Positions 7,876 through 16,783 of a DNA stretch of 64,000 bases are shown one piece after another. Position numbers and translations under genes: made by a program. The DNA lies in NCBI RefSeq assembly GCF_014207935.1, contig NZ_JACHLL010000002.1:491865-555864 (forward strand), written 5' to 3'. The number at the start of each line of letters is the position of its first letter. Positions within the stretch are counted from its first letter, which is position 1. The stretch comes from Pseudomonas fluvialis. Its GTDB lineage: Bacteria > Pseudomonadota > Gammaproteobacteria > Pseudomonadales > Pseudomonadaceae. A model generated the notes under the pieces. It was not told the DNA's origin. It saw only the letters and a list, made by a program, of their open reading frames with translations, and did no database searches.

Positions 7876-10083
7876 TTATTGAGCGGCGGAATGCCCCGGC
7901 ATAGGTGCTGCGGGCGGTGCCTTCAGCCAGTTCGGCAACTGCAGGTTGGCCTTGCGTACCTGCTCGACAAAGCCCTGCCAGGGACGATCGGTGATGGCTA
8001 CCAGCCCCAGGTGGCCGTTCTCGCCATCCAGCAGGCGGCCACTGGCGGGCTGGTCGAGGTACTGGAACCAGTGCGCACCAACGATCAGCGGCTGGCGGGC
8101 AGCTTTTTCCAGGAACTGGGCATAGGCTGGGCCACGTTCCTCTTCCTTGTACACCTCGACCACCCCTCCCCAGAACGGCCCGCGATCACGCGAGCCGAAG
8201 TGGAACTCGCTGATCAGCACCGGCTTGTTCAGCTCCTTGAGCACGGCAAAGTCGTAGCCATGCTCGGGCTCTCGGGTGTACAGGTTGAAGCTCAGCACAT
8301 CGCAGTACTGCGCGCAGGCGGCCACCGCCTCAGGGGTGCTGACGGCAAAACGCCCACCCAGCAGCAGGTGATTGGGCGCATGCCACTCCAGAGAGTCGGC
8401 AATGGTCTTGAAGTAGGTATCGGCATAGGTGCGCAGAAAGCGCTGCAGATCCTTTTCAATGGCCGGGAACTCGGCACTCGGCAAGGGCGCCTGGAAGCCG
8501 GGGTCCTCCATCAGTTCCCAGGCCCTCAGCTCGATGCCCCAGGCCTTGGAAAGCCCTTCATGGTTGCGGTACTTGTCGCGCAGCTGCTTGAGGAACACGC
8601 GCTTGGCCGGCACGTCGGTAGTCAGACGCAGGGTGGCATAAGCCAGTGCATAGCGTGCCTGCGGCTCGCCGCCAGGCGCAGCCCAGGCCACCTCATTGTC
8701 GGCGAAGAAACCCAGCAGCCAGGGGTCTTCCCGATGATCGCGGGCGGTAATCGCCACCGCACGCTCAACCGCCATGGCAAAGCGCGGATCGAACGGATCG
8801 GGAACCCCGCCCCACCAGGCATTGCCGCTGTCGATGGTGGCGAAGTCGCCCTGGATCGACAGCGAGATGGTGTAGGGAATGCGGTCCTCGCCACTGAATA
8901 CGCCTTCGCTCCAGCCTCCCAGGGTATTGAAACCCCAGGCCTGCAGGCGCTGCAGGGCACTGCTGCGCCAGGCAGGCAAGTCGGCCTGGCCGTAGCTGCG
9001 TGCACGGTTGGCGGCATAGAAGTCATACCACTGGCCCTGGGCATAGCCACGGCCGCGATTGGCGGCATTGTCACTGCGGCTGTCCGCCTCGCCGTAGAAG
9101 GCTGCCAGCGGCTCGCCCGGCTTGGGCAACTGCCGAAACATGCTTTCCCGGCCAGTCACATAGGTCTGACTCTGGTGGGGCGTCACCGCATTGACCCCGA
9201 GGGAGAAGAACGGATTGCCTTCCGGCGTCACCAGGTACCACTGCCCCTCGCGCTGCTCGGTGCGGAAGAAACCACTGGCCTCGAACGGCTGACTGGTCTG
9301 CCAGCCGCCAAAACGATCCTGCGCGGGGCGCTGCTTGAGCCAGCCCTGCACCTGCTGCTGCTCACGCGCCGCCTCGGTCTTGAGCTGGGCGTCGCTGGCG
9401 ATCTTGCCCGGCCAGTCACGCCGGGTCGACTGGCCATAAGCGTCGATCAGGTCGGCATACACCGCAGCCAGCGGCGCCTCCGACTGACTGCCAAAACGCC
9501 CGAGCAAAAGGCTTTGCGCAGCCTGCGGCTGCTCCAGCGACAACTCCACGCGCTTGATCTGGCGCGCATCCAGCTGGCCGCTGACTTCGGTGGCCACCAG
9601 CCAGCTTTGACCGTTATGCCGCCAGGGCATCGGCGGCGCCGCGCGCATGCCCTGAGCAATAGGCGCCGTGGCCAGCAGCGGTACCAGCAGGGTTTGCGCA
9701 GGGCCGGCCGGTACGGCAACACGACTGAGGAGCTGCTGGCCATCGAGCGACTCGATGCGCACCAGCAGGGTCAGGTCCCAGTCCATGGCATTTTGCAGAC
9801 GCAGACTCATGGCGCCCTGCTGCGACCAGTCCCAGCTGCCCTGTGCCGGTGTCAGGCTCAGGGTCGGCTGCGCGGCGGGGTTGAAGGTCACGCGCCGGAG
9901 AATCTCCCCCTGACCGTTGGTCTCGGCCTGCAGATCGGGCAGCACGGCATCCTTCAGGGCAACCTGCACGCTATCCAGTGGTCGTACGAAGTTGAACAGC
10001 ACCGACTCCGCCGCCGAGGCCAAACCGGACGAGCCCAGCAAAACCATGAGCAAGGCAGCCGAGAGCCGGTTGCGGTGTTGCAT
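7876..10083 (-). CDS. Secreted glycoside hydrolase, beta-agarase-like (GH50-type)
   Basis: 735 residues. A signal peptide (AALLMVLLGSSGLASAAES) starts at 10083; upstream in-frame Met codons would bury it. Residues 20-215 look like a beta-sandwich. The rest is a TIM barrel with two candidate catalytic glutamates: Glu464 in FFADNEVAWA (acid/base) and Glu626 in LISEFHFGSRDRG (nucleophile), about 160 residues apart, close to what I recall for GH50 beta-agarases. The substrate is not certain: terrestrial and aquatic Pseudomonas carry such genes without being agar degraders, so it may act on another galactan or a self-made polysaccharide. It is divergent from the HDOD gene at 10212 and has no neighbouring sugar-transport genes. 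Confidence 0.75.
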   Translation of the reverse strand: MQHRNRLSAALLMVLLGSSGLASAAESVLFNFVRPLDSVQVALKDAVLPDLQAETNGQGEILRRVTFNPAAQPTLSLTPAQGSWDWSQQGAMSLRLQNAMDWDLTLLVRIESLDGQQLLSRVAVPAGPAQTLLVPLLATAPIAQGMRAAPPMPWRHNGQSWLVATEVSGQLDARQIKRVELSLEQPQAAQSLLLGRFGSQSEAPLAAVYADLIDAYGQSTRRDWPGKIASDAQLKTEAAREQQQVQGWLKQRPAQDRFGGWQTSQPFEASGFFRTEQREGQWYLVTPEGNPFFSLGVNAVTPHQSQTYVTGRESMFRQLPKPGEPLAAFYGEADSRSDNAANRGRGYAQGQWYDFYAANRARSYGQADLPAWRSSALQRLQAWGFNTLGGWSEGVFSGEDRIPYTISLSIQGDFATIDSGNAWWGGVPDPFDPRFAMAVERAVAITARDHREDPWLLGFFADNEVAWAAPGGEPQARYALAYATLRLTTDVPAKRVFLKQLRDKYRNHEGLSKAWGIELRAWELMEDPGFQAPLPSAEFPAIEKDLQRFLRTYADTYFKTIADSLEWHAPNHLLLGGRFAVSTPEAVAACAQYCDVLSFNLYTREPEHGYDFAVLKELNKPVLISEFHFGSRDRGPFWGGVVEVYKEEERGPAYAQFLEKAARQPLIVGAHWFQYLDQPASGRLLDGENGHLGLVAITDRPWQGFVEQVRKANLQLPNWLKAPPAAPMPGHSAAQ

Positions 10084-10211
10084 AACGCCTGTTGTCACAG
10101 CCAATCCCTCAAAAAAATCAGTGTATTTTTTGTAGTTTCGCGCAAAAGCCGGAGCAAAACCCTGACCCCTGACTATTGTTTTTACATGGTTCAACCCGTC
10201 GGAGCGTTTTC

Positions 10212-11036
10212 ATGGATCTGCACAGTCTTTTCGATCAGCTGCACAGCCTACCCAGCATTCCCAAGGTCGCCCAGGACCTGATCTTGCAATTCGACAACCC
10301 CAACACCAGCATCGACAGCGTGGCGCGCAATATATCCCTGGACCCGGTAATCGCCGCCAAGGTCCTGCGCCTGGCCAACTCGGCGCGCTTCCGTGGCGCC
10401 CGCGAGGCCGCCAGCGTCGAAGATGCCGCCAACCGCCTGGGCTTCAACACCCTGCGTACCCTGGTTCTGGCCTCGGCGGTCACCGGGGCCTTCAAGACCG
10501 ACTCCGGCTTCGACCTCAAGGCCTTCTGGCTGCACAGTTTCAAGGTTGCCAGCCTGTGCCGGCTATTGGCCAAAAGCCGGGGCGTAGCCGCGGAAACTGC
10601 CTTTACCTGCGGCATGATGCACAACATCGGTGAACTCTTGATTCAGACCGGCGTACCGGAAATTGCCGCCCGCCTCAATCGCAAGAACGCCGGGGATGCC
10701 GCCGGCCGCGTGGCTCAGGAGACGTTGCAGCTGGGCTTTGGCTTCCCAGAGGTCGGTGCCGAGCTGGCCAGGCGCTGGCAGTTGCCGGAAGTGATTCAGC
10801 AGGCCATCGCCCTGCAGACGCAGCCCCACAAGGCCGGCCCGGATATGCCACTGCCACGCCTGATGGCCCAGGCCGTGATGATTGCCGAGGCGATAGACCA
10901 ACATAACGGCGACCTGGAAGCGACCAAGAACGAGCTGGACAGTCCGCTTTGCGAAGGTTTGGACATGGAAGAGCTGTTCAGCAAGCTGCCCGAGGTGCTG
11001 GAAGCTGACAAGGCCTTTGCCGAATTGCTCAACTAG
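10212..11036 (+). CDS. HDOD-domain signalling protein
   Basis: 274 residues, HDOD domain over about residues 10-205 (LPSIPKVAQDLILQF, ISLDPVIAAKVLRLANSA, LGFNTLRTLVLASAVT, FTCGMMHNIGELLI). It starts at the ATG with GGAG 8 bases upstream. The central H-N pair in MMHNIGE replaces the HD metal motif, as is usual for HDOD. It is a paralogue of the protein at 5757 but alone, with no GGDEF/EAL partner adjacent. The 128-base gap to the divergent glycosidase gene must hold both promoters. Function unknown; family members are linked to motility, biofilm and c-di-GMP control. Confidence 0.88.
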   Translation: MDLHSLFDQLHSLPSIPKVAQDLILQFDNPNTSIDSVARNISLDPVIAAKVLRLANSARFRGAREAASVEDAANRLGFNTLRTLVLASAVTGAFKTDSGFDLKAFWLHSFKVASLCRLLAKSRGVAAETAFTCGMMHNIGELLIQTGVPEIAARLNRKNAGDAAGRVAQETLQLGFGFPEVGAELARRWQLPEVIQQAIALQTQPHKAGPDMPLPRLMAQAVMIAEAIDQHNGDLEATKNELDSPLCEGLDMEELFSKLPEVLEADKAFAELLN

Positions 11037-11041
11037 TCCGC

Positions 11042-13186
11042 TCAGGCAATCTCGCGACGAAACGGCGGCAGGGCATTGAGGATGGCCTTGCCGTACCGCT
11101 GTGTCACCACCCGACGATCGAGCAGGGTGATAATGCCGCGGTCCTCCTCGGTCCGCAGCAGCCGGCCACAGGCCTGCACCAGACGCAACGAGGCATCCGG
11201 CACGGCAATTTCCATGAAGGGATTGCCGCCACGGGCCTCGATCCACTCCGACAGAGCCGCCTCCACCGGATCATCCGGCACGGCAAAGGGAATCTTGGCG
11301 ATAACCACGTGCTCGCAATAGGCCCCCGGCAGGTCGACGCCCTCGGCAAAGCTGGCCAGGCCGAACAGCACGCTCGCCTCACCGTCGTCGACCCTGGACT
11401 TGTGCTTGTTCAGGGTTTCCTGCTTGGACAGGTTGCCCTGGATCAGGACACGCTTGCGCCAGTCACGCGGCAGGCCATCAAAGACCTCCTGCATCTGCTT
11501 GCGCGAGGCGAACAGCACCAGGCTGCCACGCTCGCCATCGACCAGATTGGGCAGCTCGCGGATGATCGCCGCGGTGTGTGCCGCGGCATCACGCGGATCG
11601 GCCTTGAGATCGGGCACGCGCAGCACGCCAGCATCGGCATGCATGAACGGACTCGGCACCACGGCGGTCACCGCCGAACGGGGTAGCCCCGCGCGCATGC
11701 GGAAACGCTCGAAGCTGTTCAGCGCGGTCAGGGTGGCCGAGGTCACCAGGGCGCCGTAGGCAACATTCCACAGGTTGCGGCGCAATGTCTCGGCGGCGAG
11801 GATCGGGCTGGCATTGACCTCGATATCAAACAGCGCGCCGCTGTCGGCCAGGGTCAGCCAGCGTGCCATCGGCGGGCTGTCCTCAGGGTCCTCGGCGGTA
11901 AAGGCCAGCCACAGGTCCCAGTTACCCTGAGCACGCGACAACAGGCTGCCGAACAACGGATACCACTCCTCGGCCTGATGACTGGCGATGCCGACACCGG
12001 CCTCGCCATCCATCGCCTGCTTGAGCAATTCGGCCAGGCGTGTGAACAGGTCGGTCAGCTTGGCAAAACCCTTCTTCAGCTCGATGCCCATCTCGCGCAG
12101 GTGCTCGGGCACCACACCCGCCGGGAAACGGTGCCGTGGACGCTCGCGCCCTTCCATATCCTCGCCAGCGCGGAAGTCGGCCAACTCCTCGCAGGCTCCG
12201 AACATGAACTGCTGCTGACTGCGCAGCTCGCGGGCCAGCTCCGGCACCTGCTCGACCAGACGCCCCAACTCGCCGGGCATGGGATGCTGGGCCAGCAGCT
12301 TGCTCAGGTTCTTGTCGATCTGTGCCAGCCAGTCGGCGGTAGCGCGCAGGCGGGTGTAATGGGCGAAATGGCCAATGGCCTTGTCCGGCAGGTGGTGGCC
12401 TTCGTCGAACACATAGAGAGTCTCGCGTGGGTCAGGCAACACTGCCCCTCCACCCAGGGCCAGGTCAGCCAGGACCATGTCGTGATTGGTGACGATCACG
12501 TCGACCTTGGTCATGCCCTCTCGCGCCTTGTAGAAGGCACACTGCTGGAAATTGGGACAATGGCGATTGGTGCACTGGCTGTGGTCGGTGGTCAGGCGCG
12601 CCCAGTCCTCGTCATCAACGGCCTCGGGCCAGGCGTCGCGGTCGCCGTCCCAGCGGTTACCGGCCAAACGCTCGATCATGCTGTTGAACAGTTTCTGACT
12701 GCGCTCGTCGACGTCGATGCGAAAGCCTTCATCGGCAAACAGCTGGGCGGTGGCACTCTGTGCCTGGCCTTCCTGCAGCAACGCATCGAGCTTGGACAGG
12801 CACAGGTAGCGACCCCGTCCCTTGGCCAGAGCGAAGCTAAAGCTGAGCCCGCTGTTGCGCAGCAGGTCCGGCAGATCCTTGTGAACGATCTGTTCCTGCA
12901 GCGCCACGGTGGCGGTGGCAATCACCAGTCGCTTACCGGCGGCCTTGGCTGCCGGAATCGCGGCCAGGCTGTAGGCCACGGTCTTGCCGGTACCGGTACC
13001 TGCTTCAACCGCCACAACGGCCGGCTCTCCCTCGCGATGCCCCTCATCGTCACAGCGAATGCCGCCCAACCCCTTGGCCACCTCGGCAATCATCAGGCGC
13101 TGGCCATAGCGGGGCTTGTGCCCCTTGGCCTCGAGAAAGCGGGTGTAGGCGCCCTGAATCTGGGCTTTGAGTTCGGCACTGAGCAT
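11042..13186 (-). CDS. dinG: ATP-dependent DNA helicase DinG
   Basis: 714 residues, matching the XPD-like superfamily 2 helicase DinG. Walker A is GTGTGKT (near residue 64). The Walker B/DEAH box is DEGHH (near 257). A cysteine cluster between them (Cys155 region, then QCTNRHCPNFQQC near 204-216) should bind a 4Fe-4S cluster. The C-terminal motif VI reads QACGRLLRTEEDRG. DinG unwinds DNA forks, D-loops and R-loops during repair. It converges with the HDOD gene, only 5 bp apart, with no hairpin visible between them. Confidence 0.96.
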   Translation of the reverse strand: MLSAELKAQIQGAYTRFLEAKGHKPRYGQRLMIAEVAKGLGGIRCDDEGHREGEPAVVAVEAGTGTGKTVAYSLAAIPAAKAAGKRLVIATATVALQEQIVHKDLPDLLRNSGLSFSFALAKGRGRYLCLSKLDALLQEGQAQSATAQLFADEGFRIDVDERSQKLFNSMIERLAGNRWDGDRDAWPEAVDDEDWARLTTDHSQCTNRHCPNFQQCAFYKAREGMTKVDVIVTNHDMVLADLALGGGAVLPDPRETLYVFDEGHHLPDKAIGHFAHYTRLRATADWLAQIDKNLSKLLAQHPMPGELGRLVEQVPELARELRSQQQFMFGACEELADFRAGEDMEGRERPRHRFPAGVVPEHLREMGIELKKGFAKLTDLFTRLAELLKQAMDGEAGVGIASHQAEEWYPLFGSLLSRAQGNWDLWLAFTAEDPEDSPPMARWLTLADSGALFDIEVNASPILAAETLRRNLWNVAYGALVTSATLTALNSFERFRMRAGLPRSAVTAVVPSPFMHADAGVLRVPDLKADPRDAAAHTAAIIRELPNLVDGERGSLVLFASRKQMQEVFDGLPRDWRKRVLIQGNLSKQETLNKHKSRVDDGEASVLFGLASFAEGVDLPGAYCEHVVIAKIPFAVPDDPVEAALSEWIEARGGNPFMEIAVPDASLRLVQACGRLLRTEEDRGIITLLDRRVVTQRYGKAILNALPPFRREIA

Positions 13187-13276
13187 GGATCGGACAACGC
13201 AGGAGCTGGATAAATTCTCAGTACTTTATCAGGCCAGCTATGATAGCGCCCCGTCTTTCCATCGCCGGAGTCCGTG

Positions 13277-13741
13277 ATGACGCCTTTCGCCCTGCTCTAC
13301 GCCCTGCACGTCCTCGCCGCCCTCATCTGGGTCGGCGGCATGTTCTTCGCCTGGATGATCCTGCGCCCCGCGGCCGTCGAGGTCCTGCAGGCACCCGAGC
13401 GTCTGCGCCTGTGGGCCTCGGTATTCCAGCGCTTCTTCCGCTGGGTATGGCTGGCTGTGCTGGTGCTGCCAATCAGCGGTGTGGGCTTGCTGCACCTGCG
13501 CTTTGCCGGTCTGGAAACCGCACCGCGCTATGTGCAGATCATGATGGGCCTGTACCTGGCCATGCTCACTCTGTTCCTGCGCGTACAACTGCTGCAACTG
13601 CCAGGCCTGCGCCAGGCGATTACTGCCGAGAACTGGCCCGCCGGCGGTGAGGCCCTAGGGAAAATTCGCCGTCTGGTGGGCTTCAACCTGCTGCTCGGCC
13701 TGCTGCTGATCGCCATGGCCAGCGCCCGCCCGACGTTCTGA
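13277..13741 (+). CDS. CopD-family integral membrane protein
   Basis: 154 residues with four membrane helices. The pattern YALHVLAALIWVGGMFF (residues 7-23), with its His in the first helix, is typical of the CopD/YozB group (copper resistance D-like). GGAG sits 6 bases before the ATG at 13277, which is why I prefer it over the GTG three bases upstream. No copA/copB/copC gene is adjacent, so a copper role is not supported by context; other members are thought to handle haem or be simple membrane scaffolds. It ends exactly where the convergent DUF1145-like gene ends. Confidence 0.8.
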   Translation: MTPFALLYALHVLAALIWVGGMFFAWMILRPAAVEVLQAPERLRLWASVFQRFFRWVWLAVLVLPISGVGLLHLRFAGLETAPRYVQIMMGLYLAMLTLFLRVQLLQLPGLRQAITAENWPAGGEALGKIRRLVGFNLLLGLLLIAMASARPTF

Positions 13742-14017
13742 TCAGACGGCGCCAAAACCCTCTGCCGCTCGACCTGGAGCAGGCAGCCGCAAGGCGCCGA
13801 ACGGCAAGACCAGCAGGCGCTGGAGCCAGGAACCTGGATGCTGCTTGAGCAACTGATGATGGATAGCCACAGCCAGCAGATTCAGCACCAGCATGGCAAC
13901 GCCGCTCAACTGCAGCAGCCCGGCAAATGGCTGACTCACTGGAGCCAACAGGTTGGCCAGCACCAGCCCCCAGAACAGCAGCACAAGGGCGTGGGCCACA
14001 ACGCGCAACCACAGCAT
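13742..14017 (-). CDS. DUF1145-like small membrane protein
   Basis: 91 residues: two hydrophobic helices (VVAHALVLLFWGLVLANLL and LLQLSGVAMLVLNLLAVAI) with a short loop, then HHQLLKQHP and a C-terminal amphipathic stretch ending FGALRLP. The layout fits the DUF1145 family of gammaproteobacterial inner-membrane proteins. GGAG lies 7 bases before the ATG at 14017. Function unknown. Confidence 0.65.
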   Translation of the reverse strand: MLWLRVVAHALVLLFWGLVLANLLAPVSQPFAGLLQLSGVAMLVLNLLAVAIHHQLLKQHPGSWLQRLLVLPFGALRLPAPGRAAEGFGAV

Positions 14018-14121
14018 ATGTAATCTCCACACGACAGGAGCCGCCACCATAGCTTTGGCCCTTGCCAAACACCAGAAACGACAAGGGACGCCTAGGCGCC
14101 CCTGATCGACCACAACAACAC

Positions 14122-14853
14122 TCAACGATCGACGAACAACTCCACCCGACGGTTCTGCGCCCGCCCGGCGTCGGTCGAGTTATCCGCAGCCGGCTGGCTT
14201 TCGCCCTGCCCGGCAGCCGAAAGCTTCTCAGCTGGCACGCCATGACTGGACAGATAGCTGACGACACTTTGAGCACGTCGCTCGGAAAGGCCCTGATTGT
14301 AGGCATCCGAACCGACGCTATCGGTATGCCCGACTACCCGCACACTGACCAGACTGGCACCGGTCAGGCGATTGGCCACCTGATCCAGCACGGCCTGCGC
14401 GTTACTCGTCAGTTCTGCCGAATTGAACTCGAACAGCACATTGCCCAGATCACTGAGCACAATGACTTCGTCCTGAGCGACTTCTGGTTCGGCTACGGGG
14501 GCGGGAGCGGGATCATCCTTGTAAGGACAACCGTTGGGGAAAACCGCAGAGCCTGCCGGCGTATCCGGGCAACGGTCTCGGCGATCGTGCACGCCGTCGC
14601 TGTCCTGGTCGCCATCCTGCGCATAGCAGATCAGCCCGCCGACCAAGGCACCGGCAGCAGCGCCACCACCGGCCCAGGCTGAGCTTTCTATCGCGCCCAA
14701 TCCGCCGCCTACGGCACCGCCGATCAAGCTACAAATAGGCCAGTTCTGCTGATTGAGTGCCGCATCCCCCGTGCTGGAGGTTGAAACACAACCAGTGAGA
14801 ACACTGCTGACCAAGAGAAGGGGTAGTGCAGCCCTTGAGAGTCTTGTTCTCAT
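14122..14853 (-). CDS. OmpA/TSP3 lipoprotein, copy 2 of a tandem pair
   Basis: 243 residues. Order of parts: signal peptide with lipobox VLTGC (Cys about 22), glycine-zipper segment (GGAVGGGLGAIESSAWAGGG), one calcium-type thrombospondin-3 repeat (DGDQDSDGVHDRRDRCPDTP), a Pro/Ala linker, and an OmpA domain (about 130-240) with VGHTDSVGSDAYNQGLSERR and RAQNRRVEL. The same design is seen in OprF's linker and C-terminus, so it should anchor the outer membrane to peptidoglycan. It is a paralogue of the next gene upstream (14981-15670), sharing the GAIESS(A/S)WA and DAYNQ-LSE-RA stretches; a tandem duplication that has diverged. AGGAG precedes the ATG. Confidence 0.9.
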   Translation of the reverse strand: MRTRLSRAALPLLLVSSVLTGCVSTSSTGDAALNQQNWPICSLIGGAVGGGLGAIESSAWAGGGAAAGALVGGLICYAQDGDQDSDGVHDRRDRCPDTPAGSAVFPNGCPYKDDPAPAPVAEPEVAQDEVIVLSDLGNVLFEFNSAELTSNAQAVLDQVANRLTGASLVSVRVVGHTDSVGSDAYNQGLSERRAQSVVSYLSSHGVPAEKLSAAGQGESQPAADNSTDAGRAQNRRVELFVDR

Positions 14854-14980
14854 GGCATGATCTCCTGTGTCTCCGGTTAAGTCCCGGTGACACAAGAGTT
14901 AAGACCACACGCTGCAGGTCTACAAGGCAACCTGCAGACGGCCAGACCAGAGGTCAAGGCCGTCGCAGGCTTGAAGCGAC

Positions 14981-15670
14981 TTACGGACGAGCTTCGACTT
15001 CGGCTTCAACGCGGCGGTTGATGGCACGGCCTTCTTCAGTGGCGTTATCGGCAACCGGACGGCTCTCGCCATAACCCACCGAATTGAGACGCTCGCCACC
15101 TACGCCGTACTGATTGACCAGCACGTCACGCACCGCACCGGCACGCTTCTCGGAGAGGGACTGGTTGTAGGCATCGGTACCAACGGCATCAGTGTGACCT
15201 TCAACGGTCGCGGTGGTCTGCGGGTATTGGCTCATGAAATCAGCCAGCGCCTTGATGTCAGCCTGACTTTCTTCCTTGACCACGGCCTTGTCGAAGTCGA
15301 ACTTGACGTCCAGCTCCACACGCACCGGCTCGGCAGCTTCAGCTACCGGAGCAGGCGCGGCCTCTTCCGGAACCGGGCAGCCATCGGCATCGACCTTGGT
15401 GCCTTTCGGAGTCCCCGGGCACTTGTCGAGTTTGTTGACCACGCCGTCACCATCGGCATCGCCGTGGACCCAGCAATAAGCGGCACCGGTGATGGCACCT
15501 ACGCCCAGACCGGCAGCGGCCCAACTGGAGCTTTCGATAGCGCCCAGTGCGGCACCGCCAACACCTCCGACAGCGGCACAGGTCGGCCAGTCGCTTTCAA
15601 CCAGGCCGGCGCAACCACTCAACAGGCCGCTAACCAGAATCAGGGGTACTGCAGTCCTTACCATGCTCAT
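14981..15670 (-). CDS. OmpA/TSP3 lipoprotein, copy 1 of a tandem pair
   Basis: 229 residues. Lipobox LLSGC (Cys about 20), a glycine-zipper segment (AAVGGVGGAALGAIESSSWA), a thrombospondin type-3 repeat (DADGDGVVNKLDKCPGTP), a Pro/Ala/Glu linker and an OmpA domain (about 115-225) with VEGHTDAVGTDAYNQSLSEK and EGRAINRRVEAEVEA. Diaminopimelate-binding Asp and Arg are present. AGGAGA lies about 7 bases before the first ATG. A strong sigma-70 promoter lies directly upstream, so this copy is probably the abundant one; there is no clear terminator before copy 2. Confidence 0.92.
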   Translation of the reverse strand: MSMVRTAVPLILVSGLLSGCAGLVESDWPTCAAVGGVGGAALGAIESSSWAAAGLGVGAITGAAYCWVHGDADGDGVVNKLDKCPGTPKGTKVDADGCPVPEEAAPAPVAEAAEPVRVELDVKFDFDKAVVKEESQADIKALADFMSQYPQTTATVEGHTDAVGTDAYNQSLSEKRAGAVRDVLVNQYGVGGERLNSVGYGESRPVADNATEEGRAINRRVEAEVEARP

Positions 15671-15711
15671 TGTCGACTCTCCTCGATGAATCGGTTTATC
15701 CCGATTTTGGA

Positions 15712-15741
15712 ATTAAAGACGCTATTTTTAAAATCCGTCAA
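15712..15741 (-). promoter_or_regulatory. Sigma-70 promoter for the OmpA/TSP3 lipoprotein gene
   Basis: On the minus strand, -35 TTGACG (15736-15741) and -10 TTTAAT (15712-15717), each 5 of 6 to consensus, separated by 18 bases of AT-rich DNA. The -10 ends about 40 bases upstream of the ATG at 15670. Confidence 0.6.
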
Positions 15742-15797
15742 ATCTAGTCAGTACGACAGCGCCACGTTAGGCTGACGAATTGAATCAAGGGACGCCC

Positions 15798-16295
15798 ATG
15801 ACTATCGCCATTTCCTCTCGTACGCCGCAGCAAGCCCTGGCCGCCCTGCTGGACCGCTATCAGCCACGGAGTCTGCTGGTGCTTGGCGCCAGCGAAATGC
15901 CTGCCGTGCAAGCCTTTGTAGAGGCTCACCCGGATTGCCGTATTGATCAGAGTCAAACGGTGCCACTCAGCACCGAACTGGCGGCCAAGCGTTATGACCT
16001 GGCGCTGGTGGTCGATTGCCTGGAACACCTGCCCAAGCGCGAAGGCCTGGAGTTGCTTGGCGGCATTCGCAACCTCAACAGCAATAGACTGGCAGTACTG
16101 GCCGACCTGGCAGCCTGTCACTGGCAGGAAACCGACTTCTTCGCCCTGGCACTACAGGCCAGCGAGTGTTTCCAGCGCGAACAGCAGACTCTGCATCTGT
16201 TTACCTACGACCTGCTCAGCTACAAGCAGGTGCCGGACTGGCTGAACGCCAAGTTCTGGGCCAACCCGGAAAACTTCGGCAAGTACTGGTGGTGA
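15798..16295 (+). CDS. Conserved Pseudomonas protein, methyltransferase-like fold
   Basis: 165 residues. The segment [17 protein letters not shown] (about 29-45) resembles a degenerate SAM-binding motif I, and [22 protein letters not shown] (about 70-91) is like post-I/motif II of class I methyltransferases (DxLEHL). The glycine-rich loop is poor, so catalytic activity is doubtful. The C-terminus is aromatic ([13 protein letters not shown]). AAGGGA precedes the ATG at 15798. It sits 1 bp upstream of ychJ and is probably in one transcript with it. I believe it belongs to the DUF6231 group; unconfirmed. Confidence 0.7.
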   Translation: MTIAISSRTPQQALAALLDRYQPRSLLVLGASEMPAVQAFVEAHPDCRIDQSQTVPLSTELAAKRYDLALVVDCLEHLPKREGLELLGGIRNLNSNRLAVLADLAACHWQETDFFALALQASECFQREQQTLHLFTYDLLSYKQVPDWLNAKFWANPENFGKYWW

Positions 16296-16296
16296 G

Positions 16297-16773
16297 ATGA
16301 GCCAGTCGGAATGTCCCTGTGGCTCTGGCCGCAGCTATGCACACTGCTGCGCCCCACTGCACCTGGGGCAGAACGCAGCCAACGCCGCGGCACTGATGCG
16401 CTCGCGCTACTGCGCCTACGCACTGGGTGAAATCGACTATTTGGTGAACACCACCCTGCCCGCGCAGCAAGCCGGGCTGGATCGCCAGGCCATCGAGCAG
16501 TGGAGCCGCCAGAGCCAGTGGCTGGGGCTGACGGTGGAACAGCATGAAGAGCTGCCCGGTCAGCCCAGGCATGCTCGTGTCACCTTCACCGCCCACTGGC
16601 GCGATACACAGGGCGAGCATAGCCACCGAGAAAACTCGGCATTCGTCGAAGTTGCGGGGCGCTGGTACTTTCTCGATCCGACCGTGCCGGGCAAATATGG
16701 CCGCAACGATGCCTGTCCCTGCGCCAGCGGGCAGAAATTCAAGAAGTGCTGCAGCGCGTTCCTGCCTGGCTGA
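16297..16773 (+). CDS. ychJ: YchJ family protein with two SEC-C motifs (UPF0225)
   Basis: 158 residues. A Cys-rich SEC-C zinc motif at each end: [13 protein letters not shown] (7-19) and [13 protein letters not shown] (about 140-152). Between them lies the YchJ middle domain ([18 protein letters not shown] ... [19 protein letters not shown]), an NTF2-like fold. The family is widespread and of unknown function. Same strand and 1 bp after the preceding gene. Confidence 0.93.
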   Translation: MSQSECPCGSGRSYAHCCAPLHLGQNAANAAALMRSRYCAYALGEIDYLVNTTLPAQQAGLDRQAIEQWSRQSQWLGLTVEQHEELPGQPRHARVTFTAHWRDTQGEHSHRENSAFVEVAGRWYFLDPTVPGKYGRNDACPCASGQKFKKCCSAFLPG

Positions 16774-16783
16774 GGCCTGACAC

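Noticed and set aside
7867..10281. 804-codon open frame on the plus strand opposite the glycosidase gene
   Set aside because: Shadow of a high-GC gene: no family similarity, no ribosome site, composition rich in Arg/Gly/Leu. The minus-strand protein has a signal peptide and catalytic motifs.
13277..13741. Copper-resistance determinant
   Set aside because: CopD-like topology only; no copA/B/C or cop operator nearby.
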